Source of the DNA: Brotonthovivens ammoniilytica
GTDB lineage: Bacteria; Bacillota; Clostridia; Lachnospirales; Lachnospiraceae
Assembly: GCF_025566885.1 (NCBI RefSeq)
Contig: NZ_JAOQJQ010000010.1
Location: 1 to 64,000 of the forward strand
Reading direction: 5' to 3'
DNA: 64,000 nt
Within the stretch, counting starts at the first letter, position 1. The number at the start of each line of letters is the position of its first letter. A program made the translations under genes and the position numbers. The notes under the pieces were generated by a model, which was not told the origin of the DNA, searched no databases, and saw only the letters and a list, made by a program, of their open reading frames with translations. This document shows positions 26,486 through 34,551 of this stretch, in pieces.

Positions 26486-27499
26486 ATGAAACAGAATATG
26501 ACAAAATGGGTAGATGATATACTTGCTGCTGATCAGAAAAAAGGATTTCTTGTATTATCATTCCCTGCTATCCAGAAAATGGGCATTACCGTGAAGGAAT
26601 TAATTGCATCCAGCGATTTACAAGCGGAAGCAATGAAAATTGTTGCTGATTCAACACCGGAAGCTGCTGCTGCTGTCAGCATGATGGACCTTTCTCTAGA
26701 GGCAGAAGCCTTTGGTTCTACTGTACACTTCTCTGATGACGAAGTACCTACAGTAACTGGAAGTATCGTTAATTCCGAGGAAGATGCCGACGCTTTAAAG
26801 GTTCCGGAACTTGGAGCGGGCCGTACACAGATCTATATTGACGCTATTGAAAAATCTGTAAAGCTGATTAACGACAGACCGGTCTTTGCCGGAGTTATTG
26901 GTCCCTTTTCACTGGCAGGAAGACTGATGGACGTTTCCGAAGCAATGATTTACTGTTACGATGAACCGGATATGGTACATACTGTACTGGAAAAGGTTTC
27001 TGAATTCCTGATCAATTATATTAATGCTTATAAAGCAGTAGGCGCTAACGGTGTATTAATGGCAGAACCTCTTGCAGGGCTCTTATCACCGGCACTGGAA
27101 GAAGAATTTTCCTGTGAATATGTAAAGAAAATTATCGCGGCAACACAGACAGACGATTTTCTTGTAGGCTACCATAACTGCGGCAACTGTACCATCCAGC
27201 AGATTGATTCTATCGTACAGAACGGCTGCCGTGTTCTTCACTTTGGCAACGCTATTGATATGTCTGAAATGATGAAACACATTCCTGAAAATATCATTGC
27301 AATGGGTAATGTAGATCCTGCCGGCCAGTTCCGCAATGGAACACCGGAATCCGTAAAGGCCAATACAATAGAACTTCTGGAAAAATGCGGTTCTTACAAA
27401 AACTTTGTGGTTTCCTCCGGATGCGATATCCCGCCGCTTTCCAGCTGGGATAATATCCAGGCATTCTTCGATGGAATCAACGAATTCTACGGTAAATAA
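26486..27499 (+). CDS. URO-D/MtaA-family corrinoid methyltransferase-like protein
   Basis: The 337-residue protein has the uroporphyrinogen-decarboxylase fold as used by MtaA/CmuA-type methyltransferases. Zinc-binding candidates are His230 and Cys232 ('YHNCGNC', with Cys235 also near) and Cys313 ('SSGCDIPP'), as in the HxC...C ligand set of these enzymes. The Arg/Asp residues used by true UroD are not evident. Relatives move methyl groups between a corrinoid protein and coenzyme M or tetrahydrofolate, for example in O-demethylation by acetogens. No corrinoid protein gene is adjacent. AAAAGGAG precedes the ATG, and a TATAAT lies about 45 bp upstream. The region 26218-26485 holds no gene. Confidence 0.8.
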   Translation: MKQNMTKWVDDILAADQKKGFLVLSFPAIQKMGITVKELIASSDLQAEAMKIVADSTPEAAAAVSMMDLSLEAEAFGSTVHFSDDEVPTVTGSIVNSEEDADALKVPELGAGRTQIYIDAIEKSVKLINDRPVFAGVIGPFSLAGRLMDVSEAMIYCYDEPDMVHTVLEKVSEFLINYINAYKAVGANGVLMAEPLAGLLSPALEEEFSCEYVKKIIAATQTDDFLVGYHNCGNCTIQQIDSIVQNGCRVLHFGNAIDMSEMMKHIPENIIAMGNVDPAGQFRNGTPESVKANTIELLEKCGSYKNFVVSSGCDIPPLSSWDNIQAFFDGINEFYGK

Positions 27500-27566
27500 A
27501 TTTCATTAAATCCGTCTTTTTCAGAAAATATAATCAAGTATACTTAACAAAGGCTATGCTGTTCAA

Positions 27567-27641
27567 AACAGAATAACCCATATCCTATAATGACACTTGC
27601 TTAAAGACCGTGTCAAACTATAAGATATGGGTTACTCCGTT
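27567..27641. other. Long imperfect palindrome between convergent genes
   Basis: The outer arms TAACCCATATC (27574-27584) and GATATGGGTTA (27624-27634) pair perfectly, and pairing extends outward with two mismatches. An inner TGACAC/GTGTCA stem (27591-27596 with 27610-27615) encloses the loop. It lies between the converging stops at 27499 and 27696. T tracts are weak, so it may be a bidirectional terminator or a small mobile-element relic. Confidence 0.6.
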
Positions 27642-27695
27642 TCCATAAAAGACCTTATATATACCTATACATATTAGATAAAACTTCCTGATTTC

Positions 27696-28487
27696 CTAAA
27701 AAATATCTTTCTCCTGGGCATATACCTTAGGAAGAACTGCCGCCAGATTTGAAAATTCCTTAATATTGTGGCCGAATAAAGCTTTTGGCACAAATTCCGG
27801 AATTGCAGCACCTTCCGGAAGACCTCTTACGATCTTGCCGTCCTCCCATTTAAACCCGATCCAGAATCGTGATTCAAACAATACCCCATCCTTGTAAGGA
27901 TGCCATTTATGTGTCATAGCTGCCGCACAGCTGCTTTCTCCAATAGCGCATACCATAGAGGTACAGTTTTCCGTACCAATAATAGATTCATCATATCCAA
28001 AATCCGCCGGTCTTTTAAAACAAAGCTTTAAATATTCCGGTCCCATTCCGATATCTTCCAGGATATAGTGATTTACATCCCATGTTTTCTGATTCATAGG
28101 CACTGCCGGATCGCAGACATAATCTGCCCGGTCTGCTTTTGCAAAATAATGATCTTCTGGATCCCAGATTTTATAACGCAGATCGGAGCCTACAGAATGC
28201 CATGGAAACCACCAGTCTAACATTTCACTTGTTACGCCCGGCATATATGTAGTATTGCATACAAAACCCGTTCCATCTTCCCGGACACCATAGCCTGTTT
28301 TGCAGAATCCCTCAATGTCTCCCTTTAAAAATAAATTTTTATCCTCAATTCCCATTCCTGTTTTCGGATCAGCTGGTCCTGCATTTAAAATATCAATTTT
28401 TTCCTGGGGAATTTCAGCCAGTGGCTGCTCATAAAACTTAAAATATGATAATCTTTTTTCTTCTTCACATACGCCTACTTTTTTCAT
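27696..28487 (-). CDS. Phloretin hydrolase / DAPG hydrolase (PhlG)-like C-C hydrolase
   Basis: The 263-residue protein matches the DAPG-hydrolase family by several motifs in order. These are 'EMLDWWFPWHSVGSDLRYKIW' split as WWFPWH (92-97) and RYKIWDPEDH (104-113); 'MTHKWHP' (191-197); 'GVLFESRFWIGF' (201-212); and 'HNIKEFSNLAAVLPKVYA' (240-257). His97, His193 or His196, His240 and Glu244 are candidate zinc or catalytic residues; the HxxxE spacing fits PhlG. Family members cleave acyl-phloroglucinol C-C bonds: PhlG acts on 2,4-diacetylphloroglucinol, Phy of Eubacterium ramulus on phloretin. It precedes an MFS gene in the same run by 22 bp in reverse order (MFS first). The substrate here is inferred only. 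Confidence 0.8.
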   Translation of the reverse strand: MKKVGVCEEEKRLSYFKFYEQPLAEIPQEKIDILNAGPADPKTGMGIEDKNLFLKGDIEGFCKTGYGVREDGTGFVCNTTYMPGVTSEMLDWWFPWHSVGSDLRYKIWDPEDHYFAKADRADYVCDPAVPMNQKTWDVNHYILEDIGMGPEYLKLCFKRPADFGYDESIIGTENCTSMVCAIGESSCAAAMTHKWHPYKDGVLFESRFWIGFKWEDGKIVRGLPEGAAIPEFVPKALFGHNIKEFSNLAAVLPKVYAQEKDIF

Positions 28488-28509
28488 CTGATATATCCTC
28501 CTTATAAAC

Positions 28510-29796
28510 TTAAATCTTACCTATGGTTTTATCTTTAATTGCAAAAGCCAGTATCGTCACAACCAGTGATAATATCATAAATACGATAAAGACATTTCGG
28601 TAACCTGCACTCTCGTTTCCAATTCCGCTCATCTGCAGCATCATCGGAACAATCAGCAGGGCAAAGGAACGAATTCCAACAACAAGCGGAACCACCAGTT
28701 TATTTGCCTGCGGGAAATCATACCGTCCAAAGATCTGAATTACCATTGACGGCATAAGATTTCCAAGTCCGCCCAGCAGACATGCATAAAATACAACGGA
28801 AATAATAGAAACAGGTACACTTACTGCTGCAGACCCTACTGCGGCAATGGCCATCATAATTGTCCATAACACGCAGAAAATCTCAACTGCCTTTTTCGTT
28901 CCGATTTTCTGATCAATCAATCCCCAGAAGAACGAAGCCGGAATACCAATCACAGAGGCAATGGTCAGCCATAGGACTGCTATATTCTGATCAATGCCAA
29001 CGATAACCAGTCTCGGTATCATTCGTGAAACCGTACCTACAAGTCCGATAAATAAAAAGCCAAAAATAATTACTATCATCCAGAGCTCTTTTGTTTTAAA
29101 TAATTTTCCAAAAGAAAAATCACTTTTATAATTATTAATTAATTCCAGATTTGCCTTCTTCTCTTCTTCAGAAATCGGTTCATTGTCAGGATAAGCCCCC
29201 GCTTCCTCCGGATAAGCTTTAAACCAGACTGCGGTAATAACCGCCATAACAATACAGATAACTACCATTAAATTAAATGGTGCCGATAATCCCACATTCA
29301 GAATCATCCCCTGGAAAACCGCAACCATAATAGCGCTTGAAAAGCACATACCCATGGTGGCCCATCCCAGTGCAATTCCTTTCTTTTTCGGAAACCAGTT
29401 GCTCATAATCTGCTGGGTTGCCACCAGATTAATGGTATTTGAAACGGCTGTAATAATCGTTACAATCACTGCATACAGCCCGAAAGAAATGGCTTTGCCG
29501 TTGATAAACCAGATTACCGCATAAATCAGTAAAATAATAACTGTGGGCCATTTTACACCTACTTTTGATACAATCTGACCGAAAATCAGAGCCACCGGTA
29601 TTCCCACAAAACCTCCCACTGCTGAAAATACCAGCAGGGCATTGCTGGAATCTAATCCCATTGCCCCCGCGAAAAATTCTGCCGTTACATTCAGAGTATC
29701 CGGCGGAGTGCTGGAAAACATATACAAAAACAGTACATAAATAATAATCAGCCAGCCCATCTTTCCGAAATTACTCTTTGCTGAATTTTGATTCAT
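28510..29796 (-). CDS. MFS transporter (oxalate/formate-antiporter-like)
   Basis: The start at 29796 has GGAGG at 7-nt spacing; 428 residues with twelve hydrophobic segments. It shows 'TQQIMSNWFPKKKGIALGWATMGMC' and an inter-domain loop, like the OFA-type carrier at 18234-19511. It is the promoter-proximal gene of the pair with the PhlG-like hydrolase and is divergent from a LysR gene, so it probably moves the hydrolase's substrate or product. Confidence 0.88.
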   Translation of the reverse strand: MNQNSAKSNFGKMGWLIIIYVLFLYMFSSTPPDTLNVTAEFFAGAMGLDSSNALLVFSAVGGFVGIPVALIFGQIVSKVGVKWPTVIILLIYAVIWFINGKAISFGLYAVIVTIITAVSNTINLVATQQIMSNWFPKKKGIALGWATMGMCFSSAIMVAVFQGMILNVGLSAPFNLMVVICIVMAVITAVWFKAYPEEAGAYPDNEPISEEEKKANLELINNYKSDFSFGKLFKTKELWMIVIIFGFLFIGLVGTVSRMIPRLVIVGIDQNIAVLWLTIASVIGIPASFFWGLIDQKIGTKKAVEIFCVLWTIMMAIAAVGSAAVSVPVSIISVVFYACLLGGLGNLMPSMVIQIFGRYDFPQANKLVVPLVVGIRSFALLIVPMMLQMSGIGNESAGYRNVFIVFMILSLVVTILAFAIKDKTIGKI

Positions 29797-29913
29797 AGTA
29801 TAACCTCCACTTTCTCTACATTTCAATACTTTCAATACAATTTCCCCAAATATTTATTGTATTTATATAGATTTTAGTGTATTTTGAATTAAAATACTAA
29901 TATTTTTTGAGCT

Positions 29914-29943
29914 ATAACTATAACCCTAAAGTTATATAGTTAT
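29914..29943. promoter_or_regulatory. LysR-type operator dyad between divergent genes
   Basis: ATAACTATA (29914-29922) and TATAGTTAT (29935-29943) form a perfect 9-bp inverted repeat with a 12-nt spacer. It lies in the divergent region between the MFS gene and the LysR gene, ending just upstream of the LysR ribosome-binding site. This is a typical LysR binding-site layout. Confidence 0.65.
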
Positions 29944-29964
29944 GTGCAAGGAGGAAAACGATAC

Positions 29965-30885
29965 ATGACCCTTAGATCTCTTGAATACTTTCTGGTGGTG
30001 GTAAAACATTTGAATATATCCAGAGCCGCTCAAGAACTGTATATCAGCCAGCCTGCCCTGAGCAAACAAATCCGTCTGCTGGAAGAAGAACTCCAGGTAG
30101 TCCTGTTTGACCGTGGAAATCATTCATTAACTCTTACTCCCGCAGGTGAGACTCTGCTTTCAGAAGCAAATGAACTGTTTGCCAAACATACACAGCTGGT
30201 AAACCGTGTACGTGCGGCCGCTCTTTCTACTCCTGATACGCTGCATATCCACCACATGTCCGGTTCTTTCAATCACCAGCTTCCAGACTGGATCCTTTCC
30301 TTTCAGGAAGAGAACAAAAATATTACTGTACAAATTGATAGAAGCTCCCCAAGCCAGATTTTTTCCGATCTGCTGAATGATAAAATTCAGGTAGGTTTTT
30401 TGTTATCTGCTGCAACATCCTGCCCAAATCCTCTGCAGACCATAACACTGCATCAGGATCAGCTTGCATTGGCTGTTCCTAAACATCATCCTCTGGCTCA
30501 CAGAACGGCCATCCGTTTTTCAGAAATAGTAAACGAAACCCTTCTGCTTTTGGAATCTCAGGATGCTCCGTTTCAGCATTCCCTGCTGCCGTTTTTTCTG
30601 TACATGAACCGGGGCCAGAGCAAAAACCGTATTCACTATTTAAAGGATATGGAGACCATTGTAGCCCTTGCCCGGGCCGGTTCCGGATTATCCTTTATTG
30701 CCAGCGATTATTGTATGAACACCAGGGACCTTCATTTGATCCCCATCTCAGATGCCTTTCCCATCCGGCTGTGCATGACCTGGAACCCATATTCCATGAA
30801 TAAAAACACAGAATTATTTATTCAGTATATAAAAGAAAAAGCCCCTGATGCCTTTGGAAGCAATCAGGGAACAGTTAAATCCTAA
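29965..30885 (+). CDS. LysR family transcriptional regulator
   Basis: The ATG at 29965 follows AAGGAGG; the upstream GTG is rejected. The 306-residue protein has the LysR HTH ('MTLRSLEYFLVVVKHLNIS', 'SQPALSKQIRLLEEELQVVLFDR') and an effector domain. It is divergent from the MFS/PhlG-like pair, which it probably controls through the dyad at 29914-29943. Confidence 0.93.
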   Translation: MTLRSLEYFLVVVKHLNISRAAQELYISQPALSKQIRLLEEELQVVLFDRGNHSLTLTPAGETLLSEANELFAKHTQLVNRVRAAALSTPDTLHIHHMSGSFNHQLPDWILSFQEENKNITVQIDRSSPSQIFSDLLNDKIQVGFLLSAATSCPNPLQTITLHQDQLALAVPKHHPLAHRTAIRFSEIVNETLLLLESQDAPFQHSLLPFFLYMNRGQSKNRIHYLKDMETIVALARAGSGLSFIASDYCMNTRDLHLIPISDAFPIRLCMTWNPYSMNKNTELFIQYIKEKAPDAFGSNQGTVKS

Positions 30886-30914
30886 TAAGCATATGCCGCA
30901 ATCTCATGGCAGGA

Positions 30915-31472
30915 TTATGAATAAACAAGTCCCCCGATGATTCCGGCTGCAATGATAACCAGAATGGGATTTATTTTCCACTTACGTATAACAATGAAGG
31001 TACTGATAAAAACTGCGACTGCTATCCAGTCCCAGGTCATTTTCCGGCTGATAGTTTCTGTACCTGCAAAAGCCAGAAGAAGAATCGTAGCTGCTGCCGA
31101 AATAATCAATCCAAGAGAACTTGCTTTCAGCCCGTTTAATACTTCAAGAATATATTTCGACTGCCGATGCCTTTTAAAAAAACGGTACAGTAATACAGAA
31201 ATACAGACGCCGGAAATCACACACCCGGCCGTGGCAAAAACCGCTCCCCGGATACCGGCAATCTGTATTCCAATAAAAGTGGAGGTATTCACGGCAAGAG
31301 GCCCCGGCGTCATTTGAGATATGGTAACAATATCCGTAAATGTCTGACGGCTTACCCAGTGATAATGTTCCACAACCTGTTCCTGAATCAGTGGAATAAT
31401 GGCATAGCCTCCGCCGATACTGAATGTTCCTATCTTAAAAAACACATACATCAGCTGTAAAATCTGCCCCAT
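30915..31472 (-). CDS. Chromate transporter-family protein, second half
   Basis: The 185-residue protein has the CHR domain: 'FFKIGTFSIGGGYAIIPLIQEQVVE' near 10-34 and 'QMTPGPLAVNTSTFIGIQIAG' near 52-72, then four or five membrane helices. Short CHR proteins work as paired half-transporters. This one begins directly after the stop of its partner (TAA then ATG). Despite the name, physiological substrates in anaerobes are unclear. Confidence 0.9.
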   Translation of the reverse strand: MGQILQLMYVFFKIGTFSIGGGYAIIPLIQEQVVEHYHWVSRQTFTDIVTISQMTPGPLAVNTSTFIGIQIAGIRGAVFATAGCVISGVCISVLLYRFFKRHRQSKYILEVLNGLKASSLGLIISAAATILLLAFAGTETISRKMTWDWIAVAVFISTFIVIRKWKINPILVIIAAGIIGGLVYS

Positions 31473-32069
31473 TTATCCCACCGCCTTTTTGTTCGTCATC
31501 CATACCCGTAGAATACATACCGCACAGCTGCATAAAAGCACAAGAATCACATTGATACTGGTAAAAAAACTGACTGCAAAAGACAATATCACAAGAAGGT
31601 CCAAAATCCTGGATTTCTCTTTTCGAATCATGCGGGTCATATCTACAATAAAATCAACAATTAACGCAGCTACTCCCGCCTGCATTCCTTTCAGCACAGC
31701 TGCCACCACTTCATTGGAAATAACAGCTGTATAGCACACGGACACAACAGATAAAATCAGAACAGGAGGAATTACCGCACACACACAGCTAATCAGCATC
31801 CCAATCTTCCCTGCCGTCCGGTAACCTGCCAGAGACGCCATATTAACAGCGATAGCCCCTGGTGTTGACTGAGCTATCGCCGCCATTTCCATCAATTCCT
31901 CTTCCGAAAACATATGCTTTTTCTCTATAAAATATTTCCTTACCATGGGGACCACTACATATCCTCCGCCAAATGTAAAAGCGCTGATGAACATATTTAC
32001 CTTCATCAGCCACAAATAAGTTATAATCTTTTCTTTTTTCCTGCTGCTTTCCTGCCTGATCTCTTTCAT
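31473..32069 (-). CDS. Chromate transporter-family protein, first half
   Basis: The 198-residue CHR-domain protein has 'FISAFTFGGGYVVVPMVRKYFIEKK' and 'IAQSTPGAIAVNMASLAGYRTAG', followed by membrane helices. It pairs with the adjacent downstream half-transporter and is divergent from a LysR gene at 32196, which likely regulates the pair. Confidence 0.9.
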   Translation of the reverse strand: MKEIRQESSRKKEKIITYLWLMKVNMFISAFTFGGGYVVVPMVRKYFIEKKHMFSEEELMEMAAIAQSTPGAIAVNMASLAGYRTAGKIGMLISCVCAVIPPVLILSVVSVCYTAVISNEVVAAVLKGMQAGVAALIVDFIVDMTRMIRKEKSRILDLLVILSFAVSFFTSINVILVLLCSCAVCILRVWMTNKKAVG

Positions 32070-32169
32070 ACCTTTTATTCCACTTCCTTAGTTTTATATC
32101 AAATATCATATCACTTGTTCTGTTATCTGAAAAACGATATAATATTCTGGAAGTCATTAGTTTTTTTCA

Positions 32170-32181
32170 TGATAATTATCA
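32170..32181. promoter_or_regulatory. Perfect palindrome upstream of LysR gene
   Basis: TGATAATTATCA is a perfect 12-bp palindrome that ends at the AGGAGG of the LysR gene. It lies in the divergent region shared with the chromate-transporter pair, so it is a candidate operator. Confidence 0.5.
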
Positions 32182-32195
32182 GGAGGTTCCCAAAA

Positions 32196-33065
32196 ATGCT
32201 GTCACTGCGCCACTACATGATATTTAAAGAAGTATCCTCGACAGAAAATTTCACCAGGGCTGCCCAAAATCTTTATATTACTCAGTCTGCGGTTTCCCAT
32301 ACCATCCGCGAGCTGGAGGAATACACCGGTACACTGCTTTTTGACCGGCTTTCTAAAAAGGTCCGGCTGACAGCAGCCGGTAAGCTGCTGCTAGAAGAGA
32401 TCACGCCGATCCTTACTGCCTGCAGATCTCTGGAACAAAAAATCCGTCGATTGGATTTGCAGGCCCCCATCAATATTGTATCCAGCATTACTCTAGCCTC
32501 TTACTGGCTCCCCGGTATACTAAACCGCTTTAAAACATATCACCCGAATGTTCCCGTATACGTAAACGTGGTCAGTGCGGCAAATGCCCTGCAGGCGCTT
32601 CATGAGGGAAATGCAGATCTGGCCCTGGTAGAAGGCGCAACCCCTCATGCCCCCTTTGAAAGCTTTTGCTTTGCCGAATATAATCTAAAAATCCTGTGCG
32701 CTCCAACATATTTGTCCTTTGAACGCCCGCCGGCTTCTATTAGTGAATTTTGCAGCCGGCAGCTCCTGCTGCGGGAACCGGGCAGCGCCATCCGGGATGC
32801 ATTAGACAGTAAGCTGCTCCTTTCCGGCTATAAAGCTCACCCTGCATGGACCAGCGTAAATTCTTCCGCTCTGATAGAGGCAGCAAAAGCCGGTCTTGGC
32901 ATTACCGTCCTCCCTGAGGTATTAGTAAAAAAGGAGCTGGCTGACAAAACACTGGTTTCTGTTGAAATTAAAGACCTTATTATCCGTAACCAGCTGTTAG
33001 CTGTATGGCACAAGGACAAGCATATGACTACGCCCCTCCGGTCTCTGATTTCCTGTATTCATTAA
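32196..33065 (+). CDS. LysR family transcriptional regulator
   Basis: The ATG at 32196 follows AGGAGG with 9-nt spacing; a longer upstream reading frame lacks family similarity. The 289-residue protein has the LysR HTH ('SLRHYMIFKEVSSTENFTRA', 'TQSAVSHTIRELEEYTGTLLF') and effector domain. It is divergent from the chromate-transporter pair and probably controls it. Confidence 0.92.
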   Translation: MLSLRHYMIFKEVSSTENFTRAAQNLYITQSAVSHTIRELEEYTGTLLFDRLSKKVRLTAAGKLLLEEITPILTACRSLEQKIRRLDLQAPINIVSSITLASYWLPGILNRFKTYHPNVPVYVNVVSAANALQALHEGNADLALVEGATPHAPFESFCFAEYNLKILCAPTYLSFERPPASISEFCSRQLLLREPGSAIRDALDSKLLLSGYKAHPAWTSVNSSALIEAAKAGLGITVLPEVLVKKELADKTLVSVEIKDLIIRNQLLAVWHKDKHMTTPLRSLISCIH

Positions 33066-33090
33066 TGCTTTCCGCTCATTTAACATAATT

Positions 33091-34533
33091 TTATACCTGG
33101 ATATTTTCACAGTCCAGGCCGTAAATTTTCATATCAAACACCCCGGAAACCTTTAACAGACGTTCTGTATTTCTGTAAAAACGACTGCTGAAAACCGCTT
33201 CCCCTGCATTTACAAATATTTCTGCACTGGATACATCAATAATGATTCTGAGTTTATCCAGATGTTTAAGCCGCAGTTTTCTGCATGTCCGCCCATAATC
33301 TTTATTCAGATACCGAAGCTGCAGACATCCTGCCTTCCACTCCAGACAGAACGTCTGATCGTATTCAAAGTAAAATTCTTCCGAATGGTTATCAACCAGA
33401 ATATCCGCTGTCCTGGGACACTCCACTGCAGACTCTCCAGAAACACAAACTCTTATTTCTTCCCCTCTAAGCTGCTCTAACTCCCGGACAGGCTCCATTT
33501 TCAGCATCCCATCTGCATACTTCAGCTCTCTTGGAATGGTCATACAATGCTGCCATCCATAAGCCACCGTTGGATTACTGTACTCCGCATCAGGCATTCC
33601 CATCCAGCCCATTAAAAGCCTCCGCTCCTGTGCCTGAAATGTCTGAGGCGCATAAAAATCAAAACCGATATCTGCCTCTTTGTATTCCCCTAAATATGCC
33701 TGGGTCCTGAAATCTCCATATACCAAGAAATAGCCGCTGGAATAAATATTCTGAAACCGGTAAGACTCATGAGAAACACCCTGGGGCGATACCATAAGAA
33801 TCCATTGTCCATCCAGGCAGAATAAATCCGGACATTCCCACATATATCCTAAAGGCTTCTCTGTCTTTAACGTATTAATATGCCTCCAGTTCAGCTTATC
33901 TTCAGATTCCCATACCAGTACCTGCCCGATATCACTTTTAGTTCTGGCTCCCAGAACCATATAAAATTTTCCCTCATAAGCAAATACTTTCGGATCCCGC
34001 ACATGACAGGTCAAATCTTTTGGATAATCATCATTCCTTAACAGAAGTTTTTCTTCCTGAACTGTAATTCCGTCAAGACTCACTGCTACAGCTGTATTAT
34101 GCTCCCTTCCGTTCCGGATATAATCATAATCACCCTCAAGCTTTACATTCCCGGTATAATAAAGATACATCTTTCCATGATCAATCAGCGCCGAACCGGA
34201 ATAAACCCCCCTATCATCCCAGCTGTGTTCAGGATAAAGCATTACCGGACATGACTGAAAATGAATCAAATCCCGGCTTTTATAATGCCCCCAGTATTTA
34301 TTTCCTCCATTTGCAGAAAAGGGTGAATACTGATAAAAAACATGATATTCTCCATTAAAATAACAAAGGCCGTTGGGATCGTTCAGCCAGCCAACTGGCG
34401 GCATTAAATGCAGTTTCTGCCTCCATGGGTCCTCAGCCGCCTGATAGGCGGCCGCCCGTTCCCTTTCTTGAATAGCCTCCTTCCACGCTTCTTTTGTTTT
34501 ATAAAATGCTGCTGAATCTTCTTTTACACGCAT
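33091..34533 (-). CDS. scrB: Sucrose-6-phosphate hydrolase (GH32)
   Basis: The 480-residue glycoside hydrolase has all three GH32 signatures: 'MPPVGWLNDPNGLCYF' with the Asp nucleophile (about residue 52), 'CHVRDPKVF' with the transition-state Asp, and 'WECPDLF' with the acid/base Glu. A C-terminal beta-sandwich follows. It splits sucrose 6-phosphate delivered by the PTS into glucose 6-phosphate and fructose. It is the second gene of the operon, 18 bp after the PTS gene. Confidence 0.95.
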   Translation of the reverse strand: MRVKEDSAAFYKTKEAWKEAIQERERAAAYQAAEDPWRQKLHLMPPVGWLNDPNGLCYFNGEYHVFYQYSPFSANGGNKYWGHYKSRDLIHFQSCPVMLYPEHSWDDRGVYSGSALIDHGKMYLYYTGNVKLEGDYDYIRNGREHNTAVAVSLDGITVQEEKLLLRNDDYPKDLTCHVRDPKVFAYEGKFYMVLGARTKSDIGQVLVWESEDKLNWRHINTLKTEKPLGYMWECPDLFCLDGQWILMVSPQGVSHESYRFQNIYSSGYFLVYGDFRTQAYLGEYKEADIGFDFYAPQTFQAQERRLLMGWMGMPDAEYSNPTVAYGWQHCMTIPRELKYADGMLKMEPVRELEQLRGEEIRVCVSGESAVECPRTADILVDNHSEEFYFEYDQTFCLEWKAGCLQLRYLNKDYGRTCRKLRLKHLDKLRIIIDVSSAEIFVNAGEAVFSSRFYRNTERLLKVSGVFDMKIYGLDCENIQV

Positions 34534-34551
34534 AAAATTTCATTTCCTCAT

